From assembly GCA_028867335.1 (NCBI GenBank), contig JAGWGN010000006.1:1-50235 (forward strand): a DNA stretch of 50,235 nucleotides, given 5' to 3'. The notes under the pieces are model-generated. The model was not told the origin of the DNA, searched no databases, and worked only from the letters and a program-made list of their open reading frames with translations. The stretch comes from Microcaldota archaeon. GTDB taxonomy: Archaea; Micrarchaeota; Micrarchaeia; Micrarchaeales; CABMGC01. The number at the start of each line of letters is the position of its first letter. Within the stretch, counting starts at the first letter, position 1. The translations under genes were made by a program, and so were the position numbers. Below, piece by piece: positions 9,669-18,143 of the stretch.

Positions 9669-10754
9669 CTACCCGAATGTGAATGTGTATATCCTGAAGT
9701 TGGGGCTTGAATCTATCTCAAGGTAGTGCTGCCCGTATGATGGCGCTGAGACGATGTTGTAGAGCCTTGATGCAGTTATGTTTGCGCTCGCAGTTCCGTT
9801 CAGGGCCCGGACATCCGCGCCTAGGTAAGACTGGTTTAAGGCATGGCCATCAAGCTTGAGTATTATCTTCGCGTTTCCTGATGCCACTATGTTGACTTTC
9901 TTGGCGCTGTAGACCAAAAAGACCCTGGAGTTGTTTATCGAGAGCATGCTGTCTGGTGCATTGAACCACTCGCCTGAAAGATACGGGACATTGCTCTGAG
10001 TCACATTCGGATACGAATAGTTCACGTTCTGCCCCTCGGAGAATCCCTCCTTGTTCCCGATCGGATTGCGTCCCTCGCCTGCGCCCAGATACAGCTCGGG
10101 GGTATTGATCATCGAGAAGTTAACAGAGCTTGTTATGTTGACAAGTCCTGATTGGGGACTGTATCCCGCGTCACGCAGCAGGAGCTGTATCTCCTGCTCT
10201 GTCTGCGCATAGTCTCCCTCCCCAAAGGTGGCGGCGCGGACATTCCCGTTCTTGTCAATAAGATAGTCCGCAGGCCAGTAGCGGTTTCCATATGCGCTCC
10301 AGGTGGAGTAGTTGCTGTCCATCGCCACAGGATAGGTTATGTTGAATCTGTTCACAGCGGAAAGCACGTTGCTGTAGTTCTTCTCGAACTCAAACTCGGG
10401 GGTGTGGACACCGATTATCACAAGGCCGCTGCCGCCGTACTTGCTCTCCCACGCGTTTAGGTAGGGTATTGTCCTTATGCAGTTTATGCACGAGTACGTC
10501 CAGAAGTCGACTAGAACAACCTTGCCCTTAAGGCTTGAAATGCTTAGTGGCGGGGAGTTGATCCAATGAGAGATTCCCTGCATGTTTGGCGCAGGGCCGT
10601 AGTTTGAGAGATTTGAGAGCGAGACGTTCTGGGAGAGGTTTTGGTTGAACGCGAATGTAGATATCCAGGCCAGGATCGCAACCACTGCTATTATCCCGAA
10701 TACTATCTGATATATGCTGACCGCCTTCTTGCCTTTCTTGTTTTCGCCCTTCAT
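9669..10754 (-). CDS. Membrane-anchored thioredoxin-like protein (TlpA/DipZ C-terminal type)
   Basis: KVVLVDFWTYSCINCIRTIPYLNAWESKYGGSGLVIIGVHTPEFEFEK; CxxC within WTYSCINC; DipZ-like C-terminal extension. Confidence 0.93.
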   Translation of the reverse strand: MKGENKKGKKAVSIYQIVFGIIAVVAILAWISTFAFNQNLSQNVSLSNLSNYGPAPNMQGISHWINSPPLSISSLKGKVVLVDFWTYSCINCIRTIPYLNAWESKYGGSGLVIIGVHTPEFEFEKNYSNVLSAVNRFNITYPVAMDSNYSTWSAYGNRYWPADYLIDKNGNVRAATFGEGDYAQTEQEIQLLLRDAGYSPQSGLVNITSSVNFSMINTPELYLGAGEGRNPIGNKEGFSEGQNVNYSYPNVTQSNVPYLSGEWFNAPDSMLSINNSRVFLVYSAKKVNIVASGNAKIILKLDGHALNQSYLGADVRALNGTASANITASRLYNIVSAPSYGQHYLEIDSSPNFRIYTFTFG

Positions 10755-11470
10755 CTCCTGACCTCCTCAGCTGTTGTTCCCGCCATGTATGAAAAGAACG
10801 CAGGAAGCAGCGGCAGTATGCACGGCGAGAGGAACGTTAAGATCCCTGCTATGAGCGCAATCAGAAAATTGAGTTGTCCGCTGCTAGATACCGCCCCTGA
10901 GGTCCCCAGAAGGAACACTGAGAGAAGCCCGATGTAGTTGAAGACGACAAGCAGCCCTATCGCAATCAGGAACACTCCGCTGATTATGTTGAAGTATTTT
11001 AGGAATCCCTTTATTTTGTGCAAAAAGTCCGACAGCTTCGATGTGAAAGCCCCAACAATCAGAAATGGTATCCCGATGCCAAGGGAATATGTGAGCAAAA
11101 GAAGGAATCCAAGTCCCGGCGATGTCAGTGCAAGGGTGTAGATTGCCCCGAGAATGGCGCCGACGCAGGGAGTCCAGCCTATCGCGAAGGCGATACCGAA
11201 GACAAATGAGGTTAGGAAGCTGCTGCTGAACCTTTTCACCTTTATCTTGTGCTCACTGCTGAAGAACGGGATTATGTATTTTAGGGAGAGGATGAGGATT
11301 ATGCCGAACAAAATTATTATGAGCCCGCCAATCACCCTTAATATGTTCATTGCCATCAGTGCAAAGCTTGCAAGGAAGGTCTGGAGCAGTATCCCGACCA
11401 CCGAGAAAACAACAGTAAACCCGAGGACGAAGAAAACCGAATTCAGAAATATTATCTCCTGCTTCTGCAT
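10751..11470 (-). CDS. CcdA/DsbD-like transmembrane electron-transfer protein
   Basis: Polytopic; GWTPCVGAILG and FLSPCILPLLPAF Cys-Pro motifs; overlaps the thioredoxin gene by 4 nt. Confidence 0.93.
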   Translation of the reverse strand: MQKQEIIFLNSVFFVLGFTVVFSVVGILLQTFLASFALMAMNILRVIGGLIIILFGIILILSLKYIIPFFSSEHKIKVKRFSSSFLTSFVFGIAFAIGWTPCVGAILGAIYTLALTSPGLGFLLLLTYSLGIGIPFLIVGAFTSKLSDFLHKIKGFLKYFNIISGVFLIAIGLLVVFNYIGLLSVFLLGTSGAVSSSGQLNFLIALIAGILTFLSPCILPLLPAFFSYMAGTTAEEVRR

Positions 11471-11761
11471 GAAAACAGATAGAATCTGCTTTTGGGGATT
11501 ATAAAACTTGGCAGATTTGTGTTGTAGTTGTTTAAAGGCTTCAAAAGTTGTAGAAAACGCTTAAGAACCAGAAAAAGCACAAACAGATTAGGTGCATTGA
11601 TGGAGGATTCACTTCACAACCATACTGCGGGTATCGCAAAACCAGCTAGCGCCAGCCAGATCTGCCAGGACTAACCTTGGCAAATCGCTTATTTTGAAAG
11701 CCCTCAAAATTCTCCCCGGCAGAGCTTCTTTTTCCAAAGATTTCTACTCAATGGTGAAAAT

Positions 11762-12304
11762 ATGAGAAGACTACAAATAGGGGTAATGGGATCTGCAGCT
11801 GACCTTAGGTATTCCAAGGACGCCGAGATGGTGGCCGAGGAGCTTGGGTATAACATCGCAAAGAACAATGCGGTGCTCTTCTTTGGGGCGGAGAAGGACT
11901 ACGACTCGCTATCTACAGCAGCCTGTCGCGGGGCGAAGAGGGGGAACGGGCTGACCGTCGGCGTGACATATGAAAAAGGAAAGGATGTCTACCAAAAGGA
12001 CGCTGACGTGATACTGCCATCCGGACTGACGCGTGGTGGCGGAAGGGAGATGGTGCTGGTTCTAGCCTGCGACTCGATAATCAGCATAAGCGGGGGATCT
12101 GGAACGCTGACGGAAATGGCCATTGCCTATCAGGCTGACATCCCGATCATCGGAATGAAGGGATTCGGCGGATGGACAGACAGGCTCACTGGGCAGTTCA
12201 TAGACGCGAGGAACAGAAGGAAAGTTCTTCTAGCCCAAACGCCGGAGGAGGCGGTGAGGCTTGCGCTAAGGGAGGGGGAGGAGTACAGAAAGAGGTTTGA
12301 CTGA
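11762..12304 (+). CDS. TIGR00725-like / LOG-family Rossmann nucleotide-binding protein
   Basis: IGVMGSA, FFGAEKDYDSLSTAACRGAKRGNGLTVGVT, SISGGSGTLTEMAIAYQ. Confidence 0.87.
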   Translation: MRRLQIGVMGSAADLRYSKDAEMVAEELGYNIAKNNAVLFFGAEKDYDSLSTAACRGAKRGNGLTVGVTYEKGKDVYQKDADVILPSGLTRGGGREMVLVLACDSIISISGGSGTLTEMAIAYQADIPIIGMKGFGGWTDRLTGQFIDARNRRKVLLAQTPEEAVRLALREGEEYRKRFD

Positions 12305-12312
12305 TGAGCTTC

Positions 12313-13425
12313 TCAGACCCACTTTTGAAGAACTTTGCCGAAGACGGCTGTGGCTTTTTTGAGGTTTTCAACCTCCACAAACTCATCGGGCTTGTGGATT
12401 ACCTCCATTCGACCAGGGCCGAAGACCACGGATCTTATACCGGCGCCTGAGTGGTAGAGCTCCGCTTCCGTATATCCTGTTGTCCAGGTTAGCCTTGGGG
12501 CCTTGCTTGAAGACTGCACCAATTTGACAATCTGCGAGGATTTGTCTAGCTTGTAGGGCCCGTGCGCGAACCTGACTTCCATTTTGTATTTTGCCTTGAT
12601 CGAGCCAAGAATCCTTTTTATCTGCAACTCAGCCTCTGCGATGCTCTCCCCAGGCACGATCCTGCGGTCTATCGAGACGGAGCATCTCTCCGGAACGACG
12701 TTTGTCACTGTCCCTCCGCCTATCTTGCCGACATTTATCGTGCCCCTGCCCATCAGCTTGTCCTTTTTCCTGAAGTTTGAGGCAAGATCCTCAAGCCCCA
12801 CGATCAGCTCCGCCCCCTTGAGTATCGCACTCTCTCCCTCCCAAGGCTGTGAACCGTGTGCGGACTTGCCGAATATCTCAACCTGGATGTGCATCGCCCC
12901 CTTTTGCGCGATCTGTATCCTAAGATTGGTGGGCTCTGCGATTATCCCGTACCTCACCCCCTTTAGCAGAGAGCGCCTCTTCTCTATCAGAAACTTTGAG
13001 CCGTTAAGCGCCACCTCCTCGTCGGCAACAAAGGCCAGGACCAATCTTCGCTTTGGCTTTGAGAGATCCATTCCCTTCAGGGAGGCAAGGATTGCGGCAA
13101 TGCCCCCTTTCATGTCCGAGGTCCCCCTGCCGTACACCTTTCCGTTTTTAACTAGGGGCTCAGTCCCCATTTTCCATCGAGAGGAATCGCCGATCGGAAC
13201 CGTATCCATGTGGCCGTTGAGCATCAGGCCATCGCCTTTGCCTACGGATGCGACAATGTCGCATCTTCCTTTCTGGTACTCTATTATTTCGGAGTCTATC
13301 TTCAGATCTGAAAGGTAATCCCTTATGTATTTTGCGACCTCCTTTTCGCCATCCTCGAGGCTGGAGGACTTGATGCTAACCAGATCGCGTGTAAGCTCGA
13401 CAACTTCGGATATTCTAGGATTCAT
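12313..13425 (-). CDS. M20-family metallopeptidase (ArgE/DapE-like)
   Basis: LMLNGHMDTVPIGD, YGRGTSDMKGGIAA, FVADEEVALNGSKFL; likely start MNPRISEVVEL. Confidence 0.93.
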   Translation of the reverse strand: MNPRISEVVELTRDLVSIKSSSLEDGEKEVAKYIRDYLSDLKIDSEIIEYQKGRCDIVASVGKGDGLMLNGHMDTVPIGDSSRWKMGTEPLVKNGKVYGRGTSDMKGGIAAILASLKGMDLSKPKRRLVLAFVADEEVALNGSKFLIEKRRSLLKGVRYGIIAEPTNLRIQIAQKGAMHIQVEIFGKSAHGSQPWEGESAILKGAELIVGLEDLASNFRKKDKLMGRGTINVGKIGGGTVTNVVPERCSVSIDRRIVPGESIAEAELQIKRILGSIKAKYKMEVRFAHGPYKLDKSSQIVKLVQSSSKAPRLTWTTGYTEAELYHSGAGIRSVVFGPGRMEVIHKPDEFVEVENLKKATAVFGKVLQKWV

Positions 13426-13598
13426 CACAATAAACAGGACATACAAGCCTTTTAGCCATGCTCTCCAACTTTGTGGAATAAAGCCCAAAATTTAAATCTT
13501 ACGAAAAAATAATAATTTTTTCTTAGGGGTTTTTATTTATCTGGTTAGATTCTTTAAATGATGTTCCTTAACAAAAAGATATTTATATCTGTTAATTT

Positions 13599-13621
13599 CA
13601 TATTAATTCGGTATTAATATG
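13599..13621. promoter_or_regulatory. Perfect inverted repeat CATATTAAT-tcggt-ATTAATATG overlapping the antitoxin start codon (candidate operator)
   Basis: 9-bp arms, 5-nt spacer, read directly; ATG start at 13619-13621 lies inside the right arm. Confidence 0.7.
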
Positions 13622-13861
13622 GTAAAAGCCATAATCGATATAGATGAGAGCACTAACAGGCTCCTAAACATAATAAAAGCGCAATTTGGTTTAAGAGACA
13701 AGTCTGCGGCAATTGAGGTGCTTGCAGAAGAATATGAGGAGCTTGTTTCCAGCCATAATCTTAAGCCCGCATATTTGAAAAGATTAAAACAGGTGCAAAA
13801 GGAGAGAACTGTCAGAGTGGGCAGCGTCGAAGGACTTAGAAAAAGATACTCGAAGAGATGA
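13619..13861 (+). CDS. RelB/VapB-like antitoxin (putative)
   Basis: 80-aa ORF with ribbon-helix-helix-like start (VKAIIDIDESTNRLLNIIKAQFGLRDKSAAIEVLAEEYEEL), immediately upstream of a RelE-like gene. Confidence 0.75.
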   Translation: MVKAIIDIDESTNRLLNIIKAQFGLRDKSAAIEVLAEEYEELVSSHNLKPAYLKRLKQVQKERTVRVGSVEGLRKRYSKR

Positions 13862-13876
13862 TTATTCAGTGATGGC

Positions 13877-14149
13877 TTGGGGGCTTACCTATTAGAAATT
13901 AGAGAGCATGTTGACAATATCTTTGCTAAGATGCAAAAGAAAGACCCAAAAACGCTGGAAATTATTTATAAGAAACTTGAGAAAGTGCTTGAAGATCCCT
14001 TCAAATTCAAACCCTTAAGAAATAACATGCGTTTGTATGGGGAAGTCCATGTGAATACGCACTTTGTTCTGGTCTATTCGATAGACAATGATGCTAAAAC
14101 AGTAATAATTGAAGATTATGACCACCACGACAAAATCTTCGGGAAATAG
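13877..14149 (+). CDS. RelE/ParE-superfamily toxin (putative), TTG start
   Basis: YLLEIREHVDNIFAKMQKKDPKTLEIIYKKLEKVLEDPFKFKPLRNNMRLYGEVHVNTHFVLVYSIDNDAKTVIIEDYDHHDKIFGK, RelE-like fold pattern; GTGAT Shine-Dalgarno-like element just before TTG. Confidence 0.82.
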   Translation: MGAYLLEIREHVDNIFAKMQKKDPKTLEIIYKKLEKVLEDPFKFKPLRNNMRLYGEVHVNTHFVLVYSIDNDAKTVIIEDYDHHDKIFGK

Positions 14150-14151
14150 AG

Positions 14152-15489
14152 CTACATATACCAGTCAGTCTCGATGCGTTCGGTTATCTCGCCGGCAAGG
14201 TTAGTGACAAGCAGCCTCTTGACATCCTCTTCCTTCTTGTGGTTTGCAAGCAGCCATCCGAGCTTGACGTATGCAACCTCCGGAAGCATGTCTTCGCAGT
14301 GTATCGCTCCGGCCTTTGCGACCTCCCTGAGGTTTCGGTAGACGTTGCTGCTCACGCGGCCGTACAGGGTCTGGGAGGTCATCCCGATTACGACTCCCTT
14401 CTCGTTTGCCCGCTCTATATGCGGAATCCAGGACATCTCCTTGATGCTAGGTGAGGTCGGCACATGGCCTAGTCCCGTGCCCTCAAGGACTATTCCCTTG
14501 TACGCCTTGCCCACATAGTGGTCGATTATTTCCGGGTCGGAATTAGGATATACCTTGATGAGTGCGACCTTTGGCTCAAAGTCTGTGTTTGCGACAACCT
14601 TGTGCTTTCCCTCGCTGTCGATCTCCCTGTGCTCGGAGAGATACTCGATGTTGCTGTCCGTTGTGATCCGTGCGATTGGAAGGTTGTTGATCGACTTGAA
14701 TGCGTCCCTGCGAGAGGTGTGCATCTTGCGGACCTTGGTTCCGCGGTTGAAGTCGCAGAAGTTGTCAGATGAAGAGCCGTGCATCAGTATGCCCACTTCT
14801 GCAACATTGCTTCGCGCGGCAATCTGCGTCGCGCTAATTAAATTGATGAACGCATCGCTTGATCCCCTGTCGCTGCTTCTCTGCGCGCCCGTGTAAACAA
14901 CGGGGCCGTTGAGGCCGCTGAGCATGAAACTTAGCGCCGCAGAGGAGTAGTGCATTGTATCGGTCCCATGGGTCACTACGACGCCCCTTGCGCCGCCGTT
15001 GAGGGACTTTGCGACCTCCTGAGCAATCCTCTGCCAGTCCTTGTAGTTCATGTCCTCGCTGAGTATGCTAAATGGGTTTGAGATCTCAAGGTTTGCAATT
15101 CCTGCGAGCTCCGGAACGTCGGCTATGAGCTCCTCGGGCTTTGTGAAGCTGTATACCCCTCCGCTGACGTAATCGATCTTGCTTCCGATTGTGCCACCGG
15201 TGTAGATGAGCCCCACCTTTGGCAGGTCCTTGTCGTACTTCACATCCGCCTTCGCAAATGAGAAGGACTTTTTTTCTAGGGGAAGTTTGGAGATCTTTGC
15301 GCCCTTCCCCACGCGGATGCCTATGTTGTATCCGTTCTGCTGCTTTATCACAAGTATAGAGTCGTCGCCAATCTCTGGGCGCGGCATTATGGTCCCCGAG
15401 AACTTTTCCTTGCCGAAGGTGAGTTCGATGGAGTCGCCAATCTCTGCCTTGTGGGACTTGAGAAGCGACTCGATCTCCTTGCTGTACAT
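14152..15489 (-). CDS. gatD: Glutamyl-tRNA(Gln) amidotransferase subunit D
   Basis: Asparaginase motifs IYTGGTIGSKIDY and VVTHGTDTMHYSS; N-terminal GatD-like domain. Confidence 0.96.
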   Translation of the reverse strand: MYSKEIESLLKSHKAEIGDSIELTFGKEKFSGTIMPRPEIGDDSILVIKQQNGYNIGIRVGKGAKISKLPLEKKSFSFAKADVKYDKDLPKVGLIYTGGTIGSKIDYVSGGVYSFTKPEELIADVPELAGIANLEISNPFSILSEDMNYKDWQRIAQEVAKSLNGGARGVVVTHGTDTMHYSSAALSFMLSGLNGPVVYTGAQRSSDRGSSDAFINLISATQIAARSNVAEVGILMHGSSSDNFCDFNRGTKVRKMHTSRRDAFKSINNLPIARITTDSNIEYLSEHREIDSEGKHKVVANTDFEPKVALIKVYPNSDPEIIDHYVGKAYKGIVLEGTGLGHVPTSPSIKEMSWIPHIERANEKGVVIGMTSQTLYGRVSSNVYRNLREVAKAGAIHCEDMLPEVAYVKLGWLLANHKKEEDVKRLLVTNLAGEITERIETDWYM

Positions 15490-15546
15490 GGTTAGGGATA
15501 AGGAAATGATATTTAAATGGTTTGTGGGGTTCGGATGCTAGAATGC

Positions 15547-16434
15547 CTAGTGCCAGCCAAGGGTCTTGAGGAAATTGAGTATCGCATTTATTAATGGGCC
15601 GAGAAGGTCGCTGCCGGGCTGCGATGGTTGAGGGACTGTGGTCGTGGAGGAGGAGACCATCGTTGTGGTTATGGTGGTTCCCCGATAGGAGATCAGAATG
15701 CATTGGGACTTTTCCTTGTTGAAGAGATATGTTGGTGGGCATATGCTCGCATTCACGGACGTGCCAGAGCACGTGAAGTATGTGGGGGAATTTGGATAGT
15801 TTGGAGGGCAGGCGGGAGAGATTGTCTGTGGGGCGCAGCCCGTGGAGTTGTAGTAGTAGAAGCTTGGGCACGCAGGCACGGTGGTGGTAGCTTGTATCGA
15901 GGTTGATGCCGTGGTCGCGATCGTCGTTATTTGGGTAGTTGTCGTTGTAGGCCCTGTGAGCTTGAGGATTGCCGAGGAGATGCTCTGTGCGGCGAGCCTC
16001 TCTGCTGCTGTGGGGTAGCTGCCCACAACAATCACCGCTAGCGCGTTGCCGTTGAGGTCAACGATCTGTATGCCGTTGTAGAGCAGCGCGCTGTTGCTTG
16101 ACACTGTTATTGAGGATGTAAAGTTGCTTGCCGCATTTATGATCTCGTTTCCGGGATAGCATGGGCCGCAACCCACCAGAATCGTGTTCTTTCCGAAGGT
16201 TTGCACGCTTGCGCTGGAGCTGAGGTTCGGGTATCGGTTTGCAATCTGGCCTATCTGGCCATTATCATACGCCCCGCCGACCATTATCTGCACTGTGTTC
16301 TCAGTCAGCGATGGCGTCGTGACGTTCGAATCGGTGTAGATCGAGATGTTGGTGGCCGCCGAAGCCGCCCCGAAGAGTAGAGAGAGCGTCAAAAGTGCCA
16401 GCAGAATCGGCTTTAAACCGACAGTCCCATCCAT
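15547..16434 (-). CDS. Predicted exported Thr-rich protein
   Basis: Signal-peptide-like N-terminus (LKPILLALLTLSLLFGAASA), Thr-rich tracts (TTTTTQITTIATTAST), paired Cys, C-terminal hydrophobic stretch. Confidence 0.65.
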   Translation of the reverse strand: MDGTVGLKPILLALLTLSLLFGAASAATNISIYTDSNVTTPSLTENTVQIMVGGAYDNGQIGQIANRYPNLSSSASVQTFGKNTILVGCGPCYPGNEIINAASNFTSSITVSSNSALLYNGIQIVDLNGNALAVIVVGSYPTAAERLAAQSISSAILKLTGPTTTTTQITTIATTASTSIQATTTVPACPSFYYYNSTGCAPQTISPACPPNYPNSPTYFTCSGTSVNASICPPTYLFNKEKSQCILISYRGTTITTTMVSSSTTTVPQPSQPGSDLLGPLINAILNFLKTLGWH

Positions 16435-16515
16435 TGAAACAATAGGATTATTCTGCCAAGATTCATAAGATTATTGGGAGGCAATAACAGAAAGCCATTT
16501 TAATCTTCCATTGGA

Positions 16516-17073
16516 ATGCTAAGCATGGACAAATTTCCGATCAACACAAAGGAGTTCAGGAAGCTAATGATGCTGACAGTGTTCTTCGCGGCTCTTGGCG
16601 CACTCTTCTATTTCGTGCACGTGGGACAGCTCGCATGGACGATCCTTATCGTGAGCGCTCTAGTCTGGTTTGTGATAGAGGCGCAAAACGACAGGAAGAG
16701 GCTCAGCCGCGCGCTTGAGGTGGGCGTCTTCCTCTTCCTCTTCGACTTTGCCTTTGAGAACTCAGGATGGCTGCTTGGCCTCTGGCACACAGTCAGTGCT
16801 TACGCCATAGGGGTCGTGCCTCTTGAGGTAATCGGAATCTGCTTCTTTGGAGGGACGGCATGGGCGCTATATCTGCCAAAGAAGTTCAACTTATGGCACT
16901 CAGCAATCGACTGTCTGGTCTTTGCGCTCTTCGGCTCTCTTGGGGAGTGGCTGCTGATACACCAGGGGCTCTTCTACTACAACCTGTGGTGGTCCACGCC
17001 GCTTGCGTTCCTGGCATACCTTGGCACCTGGATAATACTGCACTTTGTGAAGTACAGGATCGTCAAGGTGTGA
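16516..17073 (+). CDS. Hypothetical integral membrane protein
   Basis: 185 aa, multiple hydrophobic helices. Confidence 0.7.
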   Translation: MLSMDKFPINTKEFRKLMMLTVFFAALGALFYFVHVGQLAWTILIVSALVWFVIEAQNDRKRLSRALEVGVFLFLFDFAFENSGWLLGLWHTVSAYAIGVVPLEVIGICFFGGTAWALYLPKKFNLWHSAIDCLVFALFGSLGEWLLIHQGLFYYNLWWSTPLAFLAYLGTWIILHFVKYRIVKV

Positions 17074-17076
17074 TGG

Positions 17077-17481
17077 ATGGAGGGCAAGGTCAGGACAAAG
17101 GACCTCAAGCAGACTGCAAAGTTTGCCTGCTCGCCGCATGAGATCTACGAGATGCTTATGGACGCGGAGAAGCACGCGCAGTTCACAGGGTCGGGCGCAA
17201 AGATCAGCCGAAAGGTGGGCGGCAAGTTCGAGACCTATGACGGATGGGCTTACGGGAAGAACGTGGAACTTGTGAAGGACAGGAGGATTGTGCAGCTCTG
17301 GAGGGGGGATGACTGGCCAGAGGGGCATTACTCAACCGTGACCTTCAAGTTGAGCAAATCTGGAAACGGGACAAAGCTTGAGTTCACGCAAAAGGGCATA
17401 CCTGTCCAGTTCTACAAGGACATATCTGAGGGCTGGAAGGAATACTACTGGAAGGCGATGAAGGAGCATCTGGAGGCCTAG
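17077..17481 (+). CDS. SRPBCC / AHSA1-like domain protein
   Basis: FACSPHEIYEMLMDAEKHAQFTGSGAKISRKVGGKFETYDGWAYGKNVELVKDRRIVQLWRGDDWPEGHYSTVTFKL. Confidence 0.9.
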   Translation: MEGKVRTKDLKQTAKFACSPHEIYEMLMDAEKHAQFTGSGAKISRKVGGKFETYDGWAYGKNVELVKDRRIVQLWRGDDWPEGHYSTVTFKLSKSGNGTKLEFTQKGIPVQFYKDISEGWKEYYWKAMKEHLEA

Positions 17482-17540
17482 CATTATCGCGTGGAGAGGG
17501 CTTTTTATATTTTGTTCTAGATAAGTATTGTGCTTATTAA

Positions 17541-17744
17541 GTGATATTTATGATGTGTGAGCGCTGCGGAAGGGACATATTCAAGTACAGCACGTGCAAC
17601 TACTGCAAGAAGAAGATCTGCGTCAACTGCATGAAGAGCTCAAGGAAGGTCACAAAGACCAACCGAATAGTCATCTGCAAGGACGACTGGAGCAAGATGG
17701 CAAAGAGAAAGACCTTCAAGAGCGCGACCGTCGAGACGGCCTAA
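17541..17744 (+). CDS. Small zinc-ribbon protein
   Basis: CERCGRDIFKYSTCNYCKKKICVNCMKSS; multiple CxxC. Confidence 0.7.
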   Translation: MIFMMCERCGRDIFKYSTCNYCKKKICVNCMKSSRKVTKTNRIVICKDDWSKMAKRKTFKSATVETA

Positions 17745-18143
17745 TTATTGTTGCTTTAGGGCTTGGGATATTAGAAATAGCCTTAGTAGAACGTACATAA
17801 TGACAATGGCTGAGAAAATTGATACTGGTGTTATGCCACCTGTAAATTCAGGGAGTAAACTTTGAGAAACTATTTTAATCAAAGTTGCACTAATTGCATA
17901 ACCTACTCCCCAAACTAAGGTTCTTCGTGGTTCATCAATTATTTTTGTGGCCCCATAAATACAACCAATAATATAACCGATGACCGTTAGTAATCCAAAT
18001 GAATTGTAAAGTGCTTGAGAAAAATAATATACTAATAATACAGCAATTAATAGCATTACTACGCTTTTCTTAGGATTTTGAAAGAATTTGGTAATTAGAG
18101 AGTCTAACCACAAAATGATGTGTGAGATAATTAGGTCAATCAT
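17745..18143 (-). CDS. Hypothetical small membrane protein (AT-rich gene)
   Basis: 132 aa, several hydrophobic helices; stop abuts the zinc-ribbon gene, start abuts the IleRS stop. Confidence 0.6.
   Translation of the reverse strand: MIDLIISHIILWLDSLITKFFQNPKKSVVMLLIAVLLVYYFSQALYNSFGLLTVIGYIIGCIYGATKIIDEPRRTLVWGVGYAISATLIKIVSQSLLPEFTGGITPVSIFSAIVIMYVLLRLFLISQALKQQ

Noticed and set aside
11580-11700. Possible C/D box sRNA (TTGATGGA near start)
   Set aside because: No matching D box (CTGA) at proper spacing and C box does not match RTGATGA.
12584-13318. 244-aa plus-strand ORF
   Set aside because: Antisense to the M20 peptidase, whose motifs are clear.
15086-15871. 261-aa minus-strand ORF
   Set aside because: Alternative frame over gatD and the exported protein; compositionally unlike a protein family (His/Arg/Pro-rich shadow ORF).
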